DNA of 64,000 nucleotides from assembly GCF_029227915.1 (NCBI RefSeq), contig NC_079885.1, forward strand, positions 26,723,001-26,787,000, written 5' to 3'. Made by a program: the position numbers and the translations under genes. Positions 23,959-37,318 of this stretch are shown in pieces. The notes under the pieces were generated by a model. The model was given only the letters and a program-made list of their open reading frames with translations. It had not been told where the DNA came from and searched no databases. Origin of the DNA: Hydractinia symbiolongicarpus (Eukaryota > Cnidaria > Hydrozoa > Anthoathecata > Hydractiniidae). Each line of letters starts with the position of its first letter. Position 1 is the stretch's first letter.

Positions 23959-25689
23959 TATATATCGAATAGACCTTTTCCGAATTTCCTTATTATGCCA
24001 TGATTTTTATCCCTAAGTTCCTTAGCAAAAGGTAGAACAAATTACCTAATTTCGTAAATACCTCGTTAAGTGCCTCAATTCCGTACAGAAAGTTACGATC
24101 AAACCCTTTGTTACAAGGTAACGCCCAAACTGAATTGATACACCTCGTACCCATACCTCCTAATCCATACAAATATGTCCAGATATTTCACCAATGGCGT
24201 CAGCTCCCCAAACCTAAATAAAGCAAACCCCCATTCAAACCCGTTCAACGATATCTTAAACGCAGCACCAAACGAAAACATGTATGGTAGAAATGGCATC
24301 CCGTTTGTTTGAAATTACACGCGCCAGTGCACAACGTTTGCACAAGTTTGTGCAGTATACTGCACGAAACAGGAGATGTTTGTACAACACCACGGAGACG
24401 GGACGTACGGATCACCCGAAGCATCTCGGTCGGTAGGGTCGGTGATCGTAGCTATATTTTATATTTAACATTAGGACATTTGTATTCATTTATTGACAAT
24501 TAAGAACGTGTATTTAATCTTTAATTCGAGTGTTTTGTGAATGCTTTTATGCCCCCACTGCTTGAAGTGTTTAGCACTTCTAGGCCTTTCGATATACCGG
24601 AGTAAGGTCGTACCATTGGAAATTGAACTGACATTTAAGTAGTGGACCTGGGCGGTGCAGGGAGTTTGCGCAGTTTGTTGTCGTCGTATCGGCTGACAAT
24701 AAACACAACTCCCGCCGGAGCACCTTCATAAAGCCGAGCTTTCCAAGAATAGCCTTGTATTCAAAATAGATGTTTTTTCAAGTCAAATAAAATCCAACAA
24801 GAATATTAAATTGCTCTAAAAACTTCATTTTTGTCACGATAATTTAATATTCTATCTGAATATCTTTAATTGAAGAGCACAGAACCATTATAAAATTTTG
24901 GATGACGTCATAATTATGATAATTTATGAAATTCGGGAAAGGTGTATTTTGTGGTGTTTGGATTTACGGGTAAAATAAATCGCAAGTACAATAGCAAAAA
25001 GAAATATTTACTTAATTTACCTTTTTTTAAACCTATATTTCTTAGTAAAACTATAGTTTTTTTGATTTTTTTATATTTATATAACATCAACAACAACGGA
25101 GAGGTTAACCGTGGAAAGGTACAATGAAATGCAAAAGTAGTTAACATAACAATAGAAAGACAAATCAAAACAATCAGGATCATATGAACGACACTGCATT
25201 TCCATGCTCCAGTAGTCTGTTAGTTCGTGGGCCCGAGCGAAAGACCTGGAGCCTCTTTAAATTCTGCAATATATAAATAAAATTTAATACGCCATAAGAT
25301 CGTAATAAATACTCATATCACAATATATCAAGAAATTTTAAACGAGCTATTTTAATTCTGCATTTATTACACCTTATGATTCCTAAAATACATACAGTAT
25401 TTACAATTCAGAAATAATGTCCCATTGCATTCACCTTTTTTTCATCAAAATTGTTCAATCAAAATTACATCGTCGTTTTGTTTTCGTTTAAAAAATGATA
25501 TAAATTTCTAGGTTATTATTTGACTTCCATCTCTTTAAAGCTGGTTTATTATTCTTTATTAAAACCTGATACTTAAACTATTTGAAGTGGTTATTCATTT
25601 ATGAGGCAGTTGTTAAAAAAGAAACACATCAATCAAGATCATCAACAGAGCACAAAAGAAAAACAACATGTTAGCCAAGTGCAGACGTA
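23959..25689. other. Gene-poor stretch
   Basis: No exon is convincing. From about 24300 to 24760 base composition rises to a more balanced level, with AATAAA at about 24695-24715 followed by a C-rich segment; this could be a piece of an LTR or other repeat, but no matching partner is present. Pieces with GATGACGTCAT occur at about 24901. Confidence 0.4.
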
Positions 25690-25700
25690 ACAACAACAAT

Positions 25701-25749
<49 letters not shown>

Positions 25750-25775
25750 GCAACAACAACAACAAAAACAACAAC
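25690..25775. repeat. (CAA)n microsatellite
   Basis: About 85 bases of CAA with a few interruptions. Read on the minus strand it gives a poly-Leu ORF (25613-25816) that is not a gene. Confidence 0.95.
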
Positions 25776-28694
25776 AGAATCAACAATAGAATCAACAACC
25801 TTGACCTGTACTTCAAAGTTTCCAGAACCTTATTTCGAGCATAACAAATCTATTTACCTTGTTCGTTTTCTTTTGTTCCCATTCACGTAAATCTACTCCA
25901 AAAACTCGAATATTCGCTAAGCGAAGGTTCAAACATCGAAAGGCAAATGTAATAAAAAACACAATCACCAAATGCGACCTTCTCTTGGAAATTGTCTACC
26001 ATTTTTATATTTTTAATGTTGAGGATTTAAAGAAAAACATTTGTGAAGGGGTCTGGGCTTCACATACCTACGTTTTTGGTGCACTTCGTAAAGGGAAATT
26101 TAATAATTTTCTATCACCAAAAAATTGTTGCATTTTATGTAACTGGCTTTTTTATGCAAAGAGCACAAAGTCCAATATTATAAATAACACGAAACCATTT
26201 TAATTGTACAAGGAAAATGGCGCGTTTTTAATTGTCGAGGAATTTATAATCTTTTTAATAGTGGAAACAGGGAAGTTGGGACATTTTTTATCTATCGAAA
26301 ATACTTTTAAGTAGGTAAGTAATTATTCACGCATTTTTGAAACAGGAACTAGAATGCATACAAAACGGGAAAAACATGCAATGATAAGTTTCAGCGCATT
26401 TTACAAATAACTGATTGAGGTCAATTAACTTCGATGGCATACTCGGTCAGCAGACGTGGTTCAATTAATTTCTTCTTAATTTTTAATTTCTTTTTTGTTA
26501 AAATACAATGGACAAAACTGAATAAATTATATGTTTCTCTAATGCGTTTTTTTGTCGCAGATTCCATATGTCCTTTTCAAACTTATATCGTGGACAACGT
26601 TCTTAAATTCATGCTTTTATTTGACTGTAATTTCTGTTATAACACAAAAAGCTCATGAGGTTTTTTGTTACCGCGCAAAATCTCTAATTTTACAGTTAAA
26701 TGGAAACTTGACTTATCTATGCTGCTACTGATAAGAGAACAGCTCGATTGTTTTTTTTTTATTTTCTAAAACGTGTGCGTTAAATAATATTGGCAGGCTT
26801 GCGTATGAACAAGGAAATTTTTTGCAGCGTAGTTTAATAAGCGCCAACATGTTGGTCGAAATATTGGCTACCATGTTGGCACGGTTTGTGGCCTGTTTTA
26901 CCATAATTTAATTAACATAATTGTCAAATCTAATCCTAAGTTGCATATATTAAAAAAATTATGTACCAAGTCTTAATTAGACCAGCTATTACGTAAATAC
27001 CCAGTAGTAAACGTGCATCAAGTCTTTCCTGGCTCATATTCATGTTCAGTTAAGAATGCACAAAGGAAATACGCAGACCACAGCGGCAAAAATTCAATTT
27101 TTAAGTTTCAAAAACAGACAGAAAATACTTGTTGTTTCCAGCACATGCACAAGAAAATAAAAAGGGGCCTGGTGAAAATTGGGTGGCACAGTAAAAGTTA
27201 CTACAACATGGACATGCGCTGAGATTATAAAGTGCAATTGTCTTTAATTGTAATGATCTTTCACTTGTAAGCGATTAATGAAAAAGGTTTGGGATGAACA
27301 GATGCAAACTCCGGATAGTATTTCTACCTCCATTCTATAATATGTCACCTTGCTAACTTGATATATCATAGCGATAAAGGCTTCTTACTATTTAGGGCTT
27401 TTATATTAATACAAGGTGGTGAACTTAAGAAAATTGTACAAAATAGTTCCAAACTGATTAGTCCCACTAACAACTTTGATTTCAGTGGTACAAAAAGTTA
27501 AATTTCTCATCATTTCTTAAAAATTAAAATAACGATTTAAAACTCGGAATGGTATAGTTTTTGATCGGTTTGATGAAATGAAGCTAAAATTTTTTAAATT
27601 TTTGTCATCGTCCTGAGTTTTTAAACGTTTTGGGGAAGACAATAAGTTAATTTTAACAGCGGATCAGTTTCAACAAAGATACAAGTAAAGAATCCATACT
27701 TTAAATTATGTTGGTAAAAGTAAGATTAATTGGATCAAAGTATTAACACTTTATTAAGCGTTGGGTACAAGGTTGTTAAGTTTTTTAATTAAAATAAAAA
27801 AATATTCATAAAAATAGGGTGTGAAAGAATATTTGAATATTGAAGTTTAAATTTATTTCTAATCTAATCATTCCTTTTCTTATTCCGCGTGGAAACTATA
27901 TTTCAAATCTTACCCTAGCTATCACTAGTGTGATTACCTTTTGCTGACACGCCAGAATTTCAGGATTTGCCTAATTGCAATATTTTTAGATATCCAATAA
28001 TATATTTAGTAGGATGTTGCTCTTAGTGGTCATAATCTTTTCACTGCCACTAAATTCGAGAACCGAAAGCCGTTTTGTTGCCTCTGAAACGACTATGGCC
28101 ATTTTTAGTAGATAATCTCTAGAGACAAAAGCAGATTTTCTTCAAAGGTGTCAAACAGTCAATGCGCTGCAGTCAGCAGGCAACAAAGTCGCTACTTTTG
28201 CACACACGTAGGTCAGGCAGACAGCGTTGAAAAGTTGCTAGTCACATTCTCTTGTGGGCCCACACATCAAGAGAACCCACGTCGATTCCCATGAAGGTCC
28301 CGAAATTAATGATAAATGTTCCTGCTGACGTCGGCAACAATAAGCACATTTTGAGAGTTTGAGCTTGACCAAAAAGCTTAAGATCCTCTGAGCATGCACA
28401 AGTTCGAAATACGTGAATGTAATATATAAATAGCCTATGCAATTACTTGTGGTGGCGAACTTCGAAATTAGCTCAACCTCGTCCCCAGGAATTTTAGGCA
28501 TTTTATAGTTAGAACAATTATATGTCTTATACATAAAAGAAAAATTCGAACTTTATGGTAAAAGCGAAAAGAACATATTGGCATCCAAATGATATTTAAC
28601 TCATAAACTACAGTAGGCGAGTCAACAAAAACAGACACAAGTCAGATAAATGGCGTACATGAAAACGCCCTCATAAAGAGACATACAAATGATT
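25776..28694. other. Intergenic region, nothing recognised
   Basis: Several ORFs of 60-115 codons exist, but none shows a motif, biased codon use or splice context that I would defend. Overlapping minus-strand ORFs at 28238-28534 lie just downstream of the zinc-finger gene and may be within its 3' UTR. Confidence 0.45.
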
Positions 28695-29738
28695 TTATAT
28701 ACAAGTGTGATAGACGCGATCATCTTCATTCGTTGCAATTCGTTTGCAAATGTTACACATTTGTTTAGTATCAGTTGCGAAAGAAAAATATTTGTCAATT
28801 GTAAAATGTACCTCCTCCTCCTGGAGACTGGGCATAGGTTGTAGTTTCACTGGAATATGTATTTGCGCTTTGCGTGAACTGAAGTCCATAGACATACTTC
28901 TGTCCAGTGTTTTCTCTACTGAACTTACTTCAAGTGTGCTATTTGTACGCAAAGCAGTTTTCCTTGGAGCTGGCTCCACATGATGTTTTTCCGCTTTATC
29001 AATATGTACTTTTGCGTCAATTTTATGTCCTGATACAATTTTATTCTCCTGATACGAATGCGATGAATTTGTTTTTTCTATGATTTCATTTCTTCTTGGT
29101 GTTCCTTTCAAAATCGTGTATGAATCAACATCTAAGTTCCCTTTTTGTTGTTCGGTTATATGTGGAAGTAGTTCCTGATTTTGTTTTTCATGATTTTTTA
29201 GATGTTTATTTAAAGCAGCTTTTGTACTGTAACTTCGATTGCATTGTATGCAATTAAAAGGTTTCACTACGCTGTGTGTCTCCATATGGCATCTTAAACT
29301 ATCCACTCGGCGCAGCTTCTTTCCGCATATCTTGCATTTGAATTTCTTCTCCGATTCGTGTATAGACGAATGACGGTCGAGATGGCTTTGTAGATAAAAC
29401 GATTTTGAACAGTGCTTGCATTGAAACGGTTTTGTTTTCGAATGGGTCATAACATGCCAGGTGAGGGACGAGCGGTCTGTAAATTGTTTCTCGCATACTT
29501 TGCAACTAAAAGGTTTCTCCCCGGTGTGTATCCTTTCGTGGCGTCTCAAGTTAGCCAGCTGACAAAATTCTTTGAGACAAACATCGCACTGGTAAATATT
29601 TTCACCAGTATGCAGCTTCAGATGTTCTTTCAGTGTATACGCATGCACAAATGCTTTGTGGCAAACTGTACATTTGTGAGGTTTCACCTTATTTCTTTGT
29701 TGCTTGTCTGGATGCTTGTCAGAATTGACTTCTTTCAT
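28695..29738 (-). CDS. C2H2 zinc-finger protein (six fingers)
   Basis: An intact 347-codon ORF. Six consecutive C2H2 fingers fill residues about 20-190 (Cys-x2-Cys ... His-x3-His), with two TGEKP-type linkers (HTGENIYQC, HTGEKPFSC) early and looser linkers later. The second half is a basic, Ser/Lys-rich region without known domain, and the last residues contain MCNICKR...VYHTC, a possible incomplete finger. Role inferred: sequence-specific DNA-binding regulator in the nucleus; target unknown. The chosen ATG is preceded in frame by five sense codons and then a TAG that could itself be a splice acceptor (GATTAG), so an upstream coding exon is possible. The gene is alone, with over 7 kb to its nearest neighbours. 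Confidence 0.85.
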   Translation of the reverse strand: MKEVNSDKHPDKQQRNKVKPHKCTVCHKAFVHAYTLKEHLKLHTGENIYQCDVCLKEFCQLANLRRHERIHTGEKPFSCKVCEKQFTDRSSLTWHVMTHSKTKPFQCKHCSKSFYLQSHLDRHSSIHESEKKFKCKICGKKLRRVDSLRCHMETHSVVKPFNCIQCNRSYSTKAALNKHLKNHEKQNQELLPHITEQQKGNLDVDSYTILKGTPRRNEIIEKTNSSHSYQENKIVSGHKIDAKVHIDKAEKHHVEPAPRKTALRTNSTLEVSSVEKTLDRSMSMDFSSRKAQIHIPVKLQPMPSLQEEEVHFTIDKYFSFATDTKQMCNICKRIATNEDDRVYHTCI

Positions 29739-30658
29739 CTTTGGTGCGATCTAATCACTTTATGTTGTCAATGGTACGAAAAAAGTTGACTTCTGGGCAC
29801 AGATCTAAGATATTAGTTATGTTTTTAATAACAAGCACAGAAAAGAAAACAGGTGTTTTTATTTTCGTCTTATAGTAGCTTAGCACAGCTAATGACATTG
29901 TTGATGGACATTGCAGGGACAAACACACATAAATGGTATATAGTGCTTTTACCCAGCTTCTTAACAAATCTAAATAATTTAAACGCAGTAACGAAGAGAT
30001 TAGCTGTATATCAGATATTTATATTCAGGGTCTTCATGAAGTAATAACATCTATCTCAATTCACTATTCAAATAATAATATTTTCCTACAACAACATATA
30101 AGTATTTGGTCCTGGTTTCATTCATGTCCTATAATTTTCTTTAAAACACAAATAATCATCTGGTCCTGGTAGTATCGTCTGTATTAACCGCGTCTGTATT
30201 AACCGTGTCTCAACTAGTAAGTATTATAATCTTTTACAGATGTCTGGTTAAGGTAAATAGTAACTTCTATTTTAACCTAGACATCTGCTCCTGCTTCTTA
30301 CTGGGGTAGCAAATAAGCTAAATTTTTTCCTTATTTAATTCAAGCAATAACATTTGCTAAACCTCTTTATTATAAGTCGTACGATACATTTCTTTCAAAA
30401 ACATTAATTTTACAGTTAGAACAAAAAACAGAATTTGCACTTAAAAGAAACGTAGATAATATTTGACTTTAAGCGATGCAGATTGATCTTTTATGTTCAT
30501 TGATCTTTTATGTTCTAACATCCAAATTTTAAATTATCATTGCAAAAAATCCGGCCATGTTTTTAATGATGCTTGCTTGGTTTTACAAAGAGACATCGAT
30601 TCAATTAATGCTGCTAATAATTTAATGACATGATTAAATGCTATGTAATTAAACTGTA
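29739..30658. other. Upstream region of the zinc-finger gene
   Basis: About 0.9 kb with no recognised exon. It contains imperfect repeats of GTCTGTATTAACCG near 30178-30210. Confidence 0.4.
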
Positions 30659-31082
30659 TTTACTTGTTTACTTGTTTACTTGTTTACTTGTTTACTTGTT
30701 TACTTGTTTACTTGTTTACTTGTTTACTTGTTTACTTGTTTACTTGTTTACTTGTTTACTTGTTTACTTGTTTACTTGTTTACTTGTTTACTTGTTTACT
30801 TGTTTACTTGTTTACTTGTTTACTTGTTTACTTGTTTACTTGTTTACTTGTTTACTTGTTTACTTGTTTACTTGTTTACTTGTTTACTTGTTTACTTGTT
30901 TACTTGTTTACTTGTTTACTTGTTTACTTGTTTACTTGTTTACTTGTTTACTTGTTTACTTGTTTACTTGTTTACTTGTTTACTTGTTTACTTGTTTACT
31001 TGTTTACTTGTTTACTTGTTTACTTGTTTACTTGTTTACTTGTTTACTTGTTTACTTGTTTACTTGTTTACTTGTTTACTTG
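30659..31082. repeat. Perfect 8-bp tandem repeat, 53 units
   Basis: TTTACTTG is repeated 53 times without a visible change (424 bases). Since 8 is not divisible by 3 and 24 bases contain no stop, all three + frames stay open and encode the same octapeptide repeat (LLVYLFTC). These long ORFs are an arithmetic by-product. A perfect array this long suggests a young, unstable satellite or an assembly-limited length. Confidence 0.98.
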
Positions 31083-31180
31083 TAAGTAATTTCTTGAAGA
31101 TACCACAAAGGCCGTTACAAAAGTGTTTAAAATTCCATTTTACTTACTGAAGTCTTTGAAATTTCTGCGCAATTAGACAA

Positions 31181-31260
31181 CGTCCTCATGTGATGATCGA
31201 ACCCACAACCTCTTGAACTTGAGTCAAACGCTGTACTGATTCAATCCCAAATTACCGAGT
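31181..31260 (-). repeat. Candidate tRNA-derived SINE relic
   Basis: On the minus strand the segment GCGTTTGACTCAAGTTC followed by AAGAGGTTGTGGGTTCGATC looks like the anticodon arm, variable arm and T-arm (B box GGTTCGATC) of a class II tRNA (Leu/Ser type). The A-box side is decayed and no mature tRNA fold is possible. Such tRNA-derived SINE heads are common in invertebrates. Confidence 0.4.
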
Positions 31261-34200
31261 TAAAAATGTACAACCTTCCGACATAAACAATAACTTAAAT
31301 TAGCATCACAGTAATTTCTACAAAACCTTTTTTAATCCCTTTCAACAAAACATCGAGGTTTGTGAGACTTTCATGTGGCTTTTTCCAAACAAATTTCCAA
31401 ACAATTTTGTACGACTTTTGAACACAACTTCTTGTAACAGCAATAAAAATACTGTAAAAAAGGTTGCATGCAAAATAATTTTATCTCGTTAGTTCTATCT
31501 ACGTTTCAGGGTCTGTTTTTTATCAATTTTTGTGTTGGAGGGAATATAATAGTTAAAAGGATTAGAAAATTTTCAAATGCAAGAAAAAATAAAACAAACA
31601 CAACGTCCAAGAATAAAACATTGCAGGGAGAAGTTAAGATCAGTTTTATGCTCTGATTTCTTTGGATTCAAAACCAGATATGTCAATTTCTATGTCACAC
31701 ATGTTTTTTGTACAAAAACCAAGCAAACGGTCAACTAGTGAAAGTTCCTTAAATTATTAGGTCATTTCACCAAAAAAATTCTGAACAAGTTTCTTAATTT
31801 TGACGGGGTCTATAAAAGGATGTTTAATTAACGACATGATCTTATCACAACAAAGAGAGACGTTCATCAACATATATACAAGAGAAGATGGAATAATTGA
31901 AATAGACAATTTTTAAGAAGTCTTCAAATTTGTCAGGACAACCTACTCGACATTCGTCTAATTGATGGGAGTCATATGTGAATTTTAACCCTATTCCTGC
32001 TGGGCCTTTTAGGGGCTCCTTAATGCTAGGGGCGTTGGACTTAAAACCTACCACAAGTGTTGTCCAGGTATTAATAAACAATTTGGTGACAAAAAATTGG
32101 ATGACGTCAGCATTTTTGGTGATGACGTCATCAAATTCGGTGACATATAGAAAAAAAAGCACTAACTTTGAACTTTGTTAAAGATTTTTTAAGTACGATT
32201 AATTTAGTAATAATAACAATAAAAACACAAAAATAATATAACAATATAAACTATGAAGTCACATAAAGCTTTTAAAAACATGTAAAAACATTTTTTAGTA
32301 GAATTTTACTGAACATAAAAAACGTGTTACCATGGCAACACTTCGGCATAATTCGAAAAATAAAGCTATTTAAAAGTTAGGAAAATCACAAAATTTAAAG
32401 GTGTAAGTAAAAACACATAAAAAGTAATTAAAAACAGATGACAGTACTTTCCTTCAAAAGTTTTCCTTGCTCAATCTCGACCTGAAGGAATCTCTTTCAA
32501 AAATATAACGTCGAATCAATGAAAAGGGTGAAGCAAAGTCGACGGAGAGACGATGAGGGGGGAGAAGGGCTTGATTTTATTTGTAAACAATCCCTTAATA
32601 TATACACTGACTGCAATGAAAGAAAGATGTTGGACGATCTCTGTGTTAGTCCAGTCAATCTTTTTCTTTGTATTGGAAGTTCTTACATGTTCTTTTACAA
32701 AACCAAGTTGTTATAAGAAATCACTATAAGTGCACCACTCACTGTTCTTATATTTATATTTTTTATATCTACCTTAAAAAAGCAATGCAAGTTATAAAAG
32801 AAGAATGATAAACATAAACAAAATAAGAATCAAAATCAACACTTAGTATCATCTCACAACAAAAATAAATAAAAAACACATACAATAATTTTAATAGCAG
32901 CCTTTTTCAGACACGTCACTGCACAACTTTTTCGCCGCTGTAATGTGTTTCGAATAATCCAACACATTAGTTGAGCTATTGTCGCGTTGTGTATTAATTT
33001 TAATTTTAATTGTCAAGTGACGAGTTGTCATGGTGTGGATGGAACTTTCTAATTAACTACTTTTTCTGCTCACAGTAATATTCTGGAAAGATGTCGTATG
33101 TTTTAAAAAAACGTTTGACATTAAAACAACACAAAAAAATAAAATCAAATAAAAAAATAAAAAATCTTTCACCTGCTTAAGGATACAAGAAGTAGCTATT
33201 ACCAATATTAAAAATACTGTATATATTTCCTAAACTGCGAAATAAAATTATACAAAAGTATATATTTTCTGACAGTCAGATAAATTTCCCATCGAATAAC
33301 GTGATTTATGTCATAAAATAAGAAACTGGCAAGAAGTAAACAAATTATCGAACACCTTTCTCAAGCTACTGACTCTCGAGCATAAAATGGACAGGCTTTT
33401 TTTACATAAAAAGCACACCATTCAAATAGAATCTACTTGTTTATTAAAATATTGTCTCCATTTTGATTTTCAAGACCTAGTTCTAAATTTTTACCTTTTT
33501 GCGCTCTTTAGTTTTACTATAATAAAATCTTAACAATTCATTTTTTTTAAAAAAACAGGCATCGTTTGAGAGATTGAGAGCATCACCTGGAACATTAATA
33601 TTTTAGTTTTCTCTAAATATTTATTAAAATTTGTACCTTTAATCCTAAAGATGTATCAAGCAAAAATTATTTTTGATATATCGAGGCTTAAACTTTGCAA
33701 AGAAATTAATTTTTATTGGAAAGAACTAGGGAAAAAATCGTTGTTTTTTTTAAAGCTTCCTTTTTTCATAATTTACCTTTAAAAAATTTATAATATTTAA
33801 TTAAAATTAATATGCTATGAATTCTAAGCTTTTCAATGACATAAAAAATAAAAAAAAAATGACAAAAATAACAGATTCAAATGTTTCATGTATCCTAAAA
33901 AAAATGTTTAAACTATATCTTCTTCTCTAAACTAAACTTTTTTGGATGTGATACAAATGTATTTTTTTTTGCAAACCATATGCCATTTCTAGATTCAATC
34001 CACTTTAGCTTGCTACTGTGTTCCAAACGCAGCCTTTTGAACCTCACCATAGTCAGAATTCACCTCAATGTTATGATTTAATTATATTAACGGACATAAA
34101 TACATCTTCTTTTTTCCGTGATTTAAAACGAGGCCAGCGTTTAGAAACGAGGTAAGTGATTAAAATTTTGTAAATAAAACAGCGTACAGAACAATAAAGT

Positions 34201-36730
34201 TTTTAAGCTCAAGTTTTTTTTTTAGAATTGCATATGGAGTGTACTATTTTGTATTTTTCTACGAAAATTCATTACTATTGTTACGGCGTCCCTAGTCTCA
34301 AAGTTGCTTTTTTGTTGCTAAATAGATCGTTTAATACACATATCAAATATTAAAAGAATTCTAAAATTTTGAACATGGATTTTAAACAAGTTGTTTTTAT
34401 ATCTATGCAGTTTGTGAGCATACAAGGACTTACTTTCCTGTCTCTGTTTATTTATTTATTTTTGTTGTTGGTGTTGCTGTTATTTTGCTGCTCTCTCTCT
34501 TTTACCTCAAATATCGCTAACCTTTGAGGTCTGTAGAGTACTTTTGTTCACACCAGCTAAGTATATTCCATTTTTACCATTTTTTTTCAGGGCTGTAGCT
34601 AGCTAAATAGCGAAATAGCTAGCTAAATATACATATCTAGAATATTCTCTGAAATTTAAAAAATTGATTTTTGCAGCTTTTTATCACCACAAAGATGGCA
34701 TACACTTATTTTGAGAATATTGGTATATAAGATTTTCTCCAGCCAAGCAGAGCAAAAAAATAAAATGTAAGAGACATTGAATACAGGAGTGGTTTTAAGA
34801 TTACAAGAAAAAACAACAACAACAAAACAAGAAATAAATAAATAAATAAATAAAATAAACTGAACAAAAATAAAAAAATCATAAGCATAAAATAAAGCAA
34901 TATGCATGAAGGGATGCATACATAATATTTATGAAAAACAACTGTGTAGCCACACCATGAAGCCTGATATTGAATAAGTAAGGATAAAAATAGAATTGAA
35001 ATTTCAAAAAAGGATTAAGGATACTCATAAAAAGTACTTTTTCAAGTTCAAAAAAGATTTATTGGAATGTGCTTATGAAAAACAGATGCTCAGGCTCAAA
35101 AATATGCTTATTTTAAAGAAAATATTGCATTTGAATATTAAATATCAGTAATTACAACTTAAATCTCACCACATACTGGTTACTTCAGACAGAAAGAATA
35201 AAAAGAAAAACTGCTCACGAAACAAAAAACATAAAAACTCCACAACATTTTCTTAGGCTTAAAAATGACCAAATTTAAGCCTACAGATGCTTATAAATGT
35301 CATGCTTATAAAAAAACCCTGTAAGATAATGAGTATTGTTATATTCCATTTATTCTGTGTGGTATAAAATCTGTGTGTCAGGTCAGAATATTCATTTTAA
35401 ACATGTGGCTGTGAGAATACTCAAATGAATATAATTAGTGAGTGTTTAAGAATTGTTTAAGAAAGTTCAACAAGGAAAAATATGTCAAAAGTCTAAAAGT
35501 TCTTGTTATTTTTTTGTTTCGAGCTAGAAGTAGGTGAAAACATACATTCAGTTTTACTAGAAAACCCACTAAGTTTTTGATATTCATTCAAACAGAAGAA
35601 TGAATGAAATATACATAATATACACAAACAAATTTTAGACTCACAGAAAAGAACAGCAAACAAACAAAAAATAGATAATTTAAAATTAGTTAGCAACAAA
35701 AACAACAAATAATTATGACAATCATAATGTGGAAAAACAATAATTTTGCAAATACGCTTAATATACTATAATTATTGACAAACTTACATAACTTAGAACA
35801 TGGACCTAAAAATGAACCTACCCCCTTTCCTACAACCTTTCCTCCACAAAAAACCACCAACCCTTCATAATTTTATAAAAAAAATGATGACATAATTAGA
35901 ACAGAATATTTTGTTTTAAATGTTATTTTGTCTTTTTAAGTAAAAGTATGTAATATATATTCTCTTGTTTTAGAAAAATACATGAAAATAAACGAATCAT
36001 ACAATGACATGTATCTGTAAAGCATGGAAATTAAAATGAGAAATTTTGATAAAATATACAGTATTGCCCAATACTGTATATTTTACCAAAATATACAGTA
36101 TAGTACCATAGTACCATTATATTTTGCATATGTGGCTAGAAAGAAACATTCTAGTGTGAAGGAAAAATTGAATATAGTTATTTGTATAAATCTTAGTTTG
36201 CAATGAAATGAAAGCATTTTATTACGGCGATAATAACCAATTCTTAAGTATAGGGAATTATAATTATTATCTCCATAAACTTATGATAACATGTTTATTA
36301 ATACCCTTAATATTTAACTGTCATATATAAATTTTTTAGAAAGGAGGACATAGTACATTTAACTGTCATTAGAAATTATTAGAAGGGAGGAAAATAATAG
36401 ATTAATAACTATCCAATCAATCGATACATCAATGAATCTTTCCTTATATCAATAAGGGGACAGCGTCAACTTCGAAGAAAGTAATTTCCAACAGGACAAA
36501 AACACATTTGATACACTTAATTTATGTTCACATGATGTAGTGTCGATACAATTATTTTCTGTGAACAAATGTATCACTCAATCCCATTTTAATATATCTT
36601 CGCTATAAAACTACATGTAAACAAAACAAGTCTACTGTAAAATACGTACCCCTACCCTTAACCAGCTTCCCTGCGTTTCGACTATGTTCTGCCTTCGCTG
36701 CTCAATTCTCTCCTAATAAGTTTTCTAAGT
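31261..36730. other. Long AT-rich stretch without genes
   Basis: About 5.5 kb with many homopolymers. Two CRE-like TGACGTCA palindromes lie close together at about 32102-32130. An (AAAT)n run lies at about 34835-34855. ORFs at 31845-32162, 34656-34919 and 35493-35708 are open by chance in low-complexity sequence. Confidence 0.5.
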
Positions 36731-36771
36731 GCGCGCATGCGCGATATTTGTCAACAAAGTTCTCGGCCAAT
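36731..36771. promoter_or_regulatory. NRF1-like palindrome and CCAAT box
   Basis: GCGCGCATGCGCG at 36731-36743 matches the NRF1 consensus (GCGCATGCGC), and CCAAT is at 36767-36771. This is a rare CpG-rich spot in a strongly AT-rich region. NRF1 often drives mitochondrial and other housekeeping genes. The candidate small-protein gene starts about 550 bases downstream on +. Confidence 0.45.
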
Positions 36772-37318
36772 AATGGTCCGTAGAATAGACTGCATCATCA
36801 CCGTTAATAGTCTCCTTTGCAAAAAAAATGGTTAAGCCTAGAATTGCATGTTACTAAGTTTATACCTGACAGTTACAGTCACTACAATTACATCGTATAT
36901 ATTGTATACATATTGTTTAGAACATGAACAACGAACAACATTGTATCCGTCGAGATTCTGTCTATGTGTGAACAACATGGTAGGGTGATCTTTTACTTCG
37001 TTTTGATCATCAGTCACACATTATTTTTCTTTAGCGCAAGTTTCAATTTTTTCTCTTTTTTTCTCATTTGGCTATGTATTTTAAAAGAGGTTTTTTTTTC
37101 AGCTTATCTACGTATATTTACAATTATTTTGACCCGTTGTTACCAATAACTAAATAATACCTTTGACAATAGCATGACTTTTTTCATATTTTGCAGTTGA
37201 CAGTGGCAAGAAAGAGATGTGGAATTGTATGTATAAATGTTATGAAATTGTAAATATGGTAACCTGAGTCAATGCAGTGAATTGTGACCAGGAGATCTGA
37301 AAGAAAGAAAGAAAGAAA

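Noticed and set aside
24309-24503. Arg-rich 64-codon ORF
   Set aside because: No motif or splice context; lies in a locally GC-richer segment that is probably repeat DNA.
25613-25816. Poly-Leu ORF on the minus strand
   Set aside because: Translation of the (CAA)n microsatellite in antisense.
28744-29789. Plus-strand ORFs opposite the zinc-finger gene
   Set aside because: Shadows; all recognisable motifs are on the minus strand.
30630-31150. Three overlapping ORFs of 141-156 codons on +
   Set aside because: They are only the 8-bp satellite translated in three frames; identical octapeptide in each frame.
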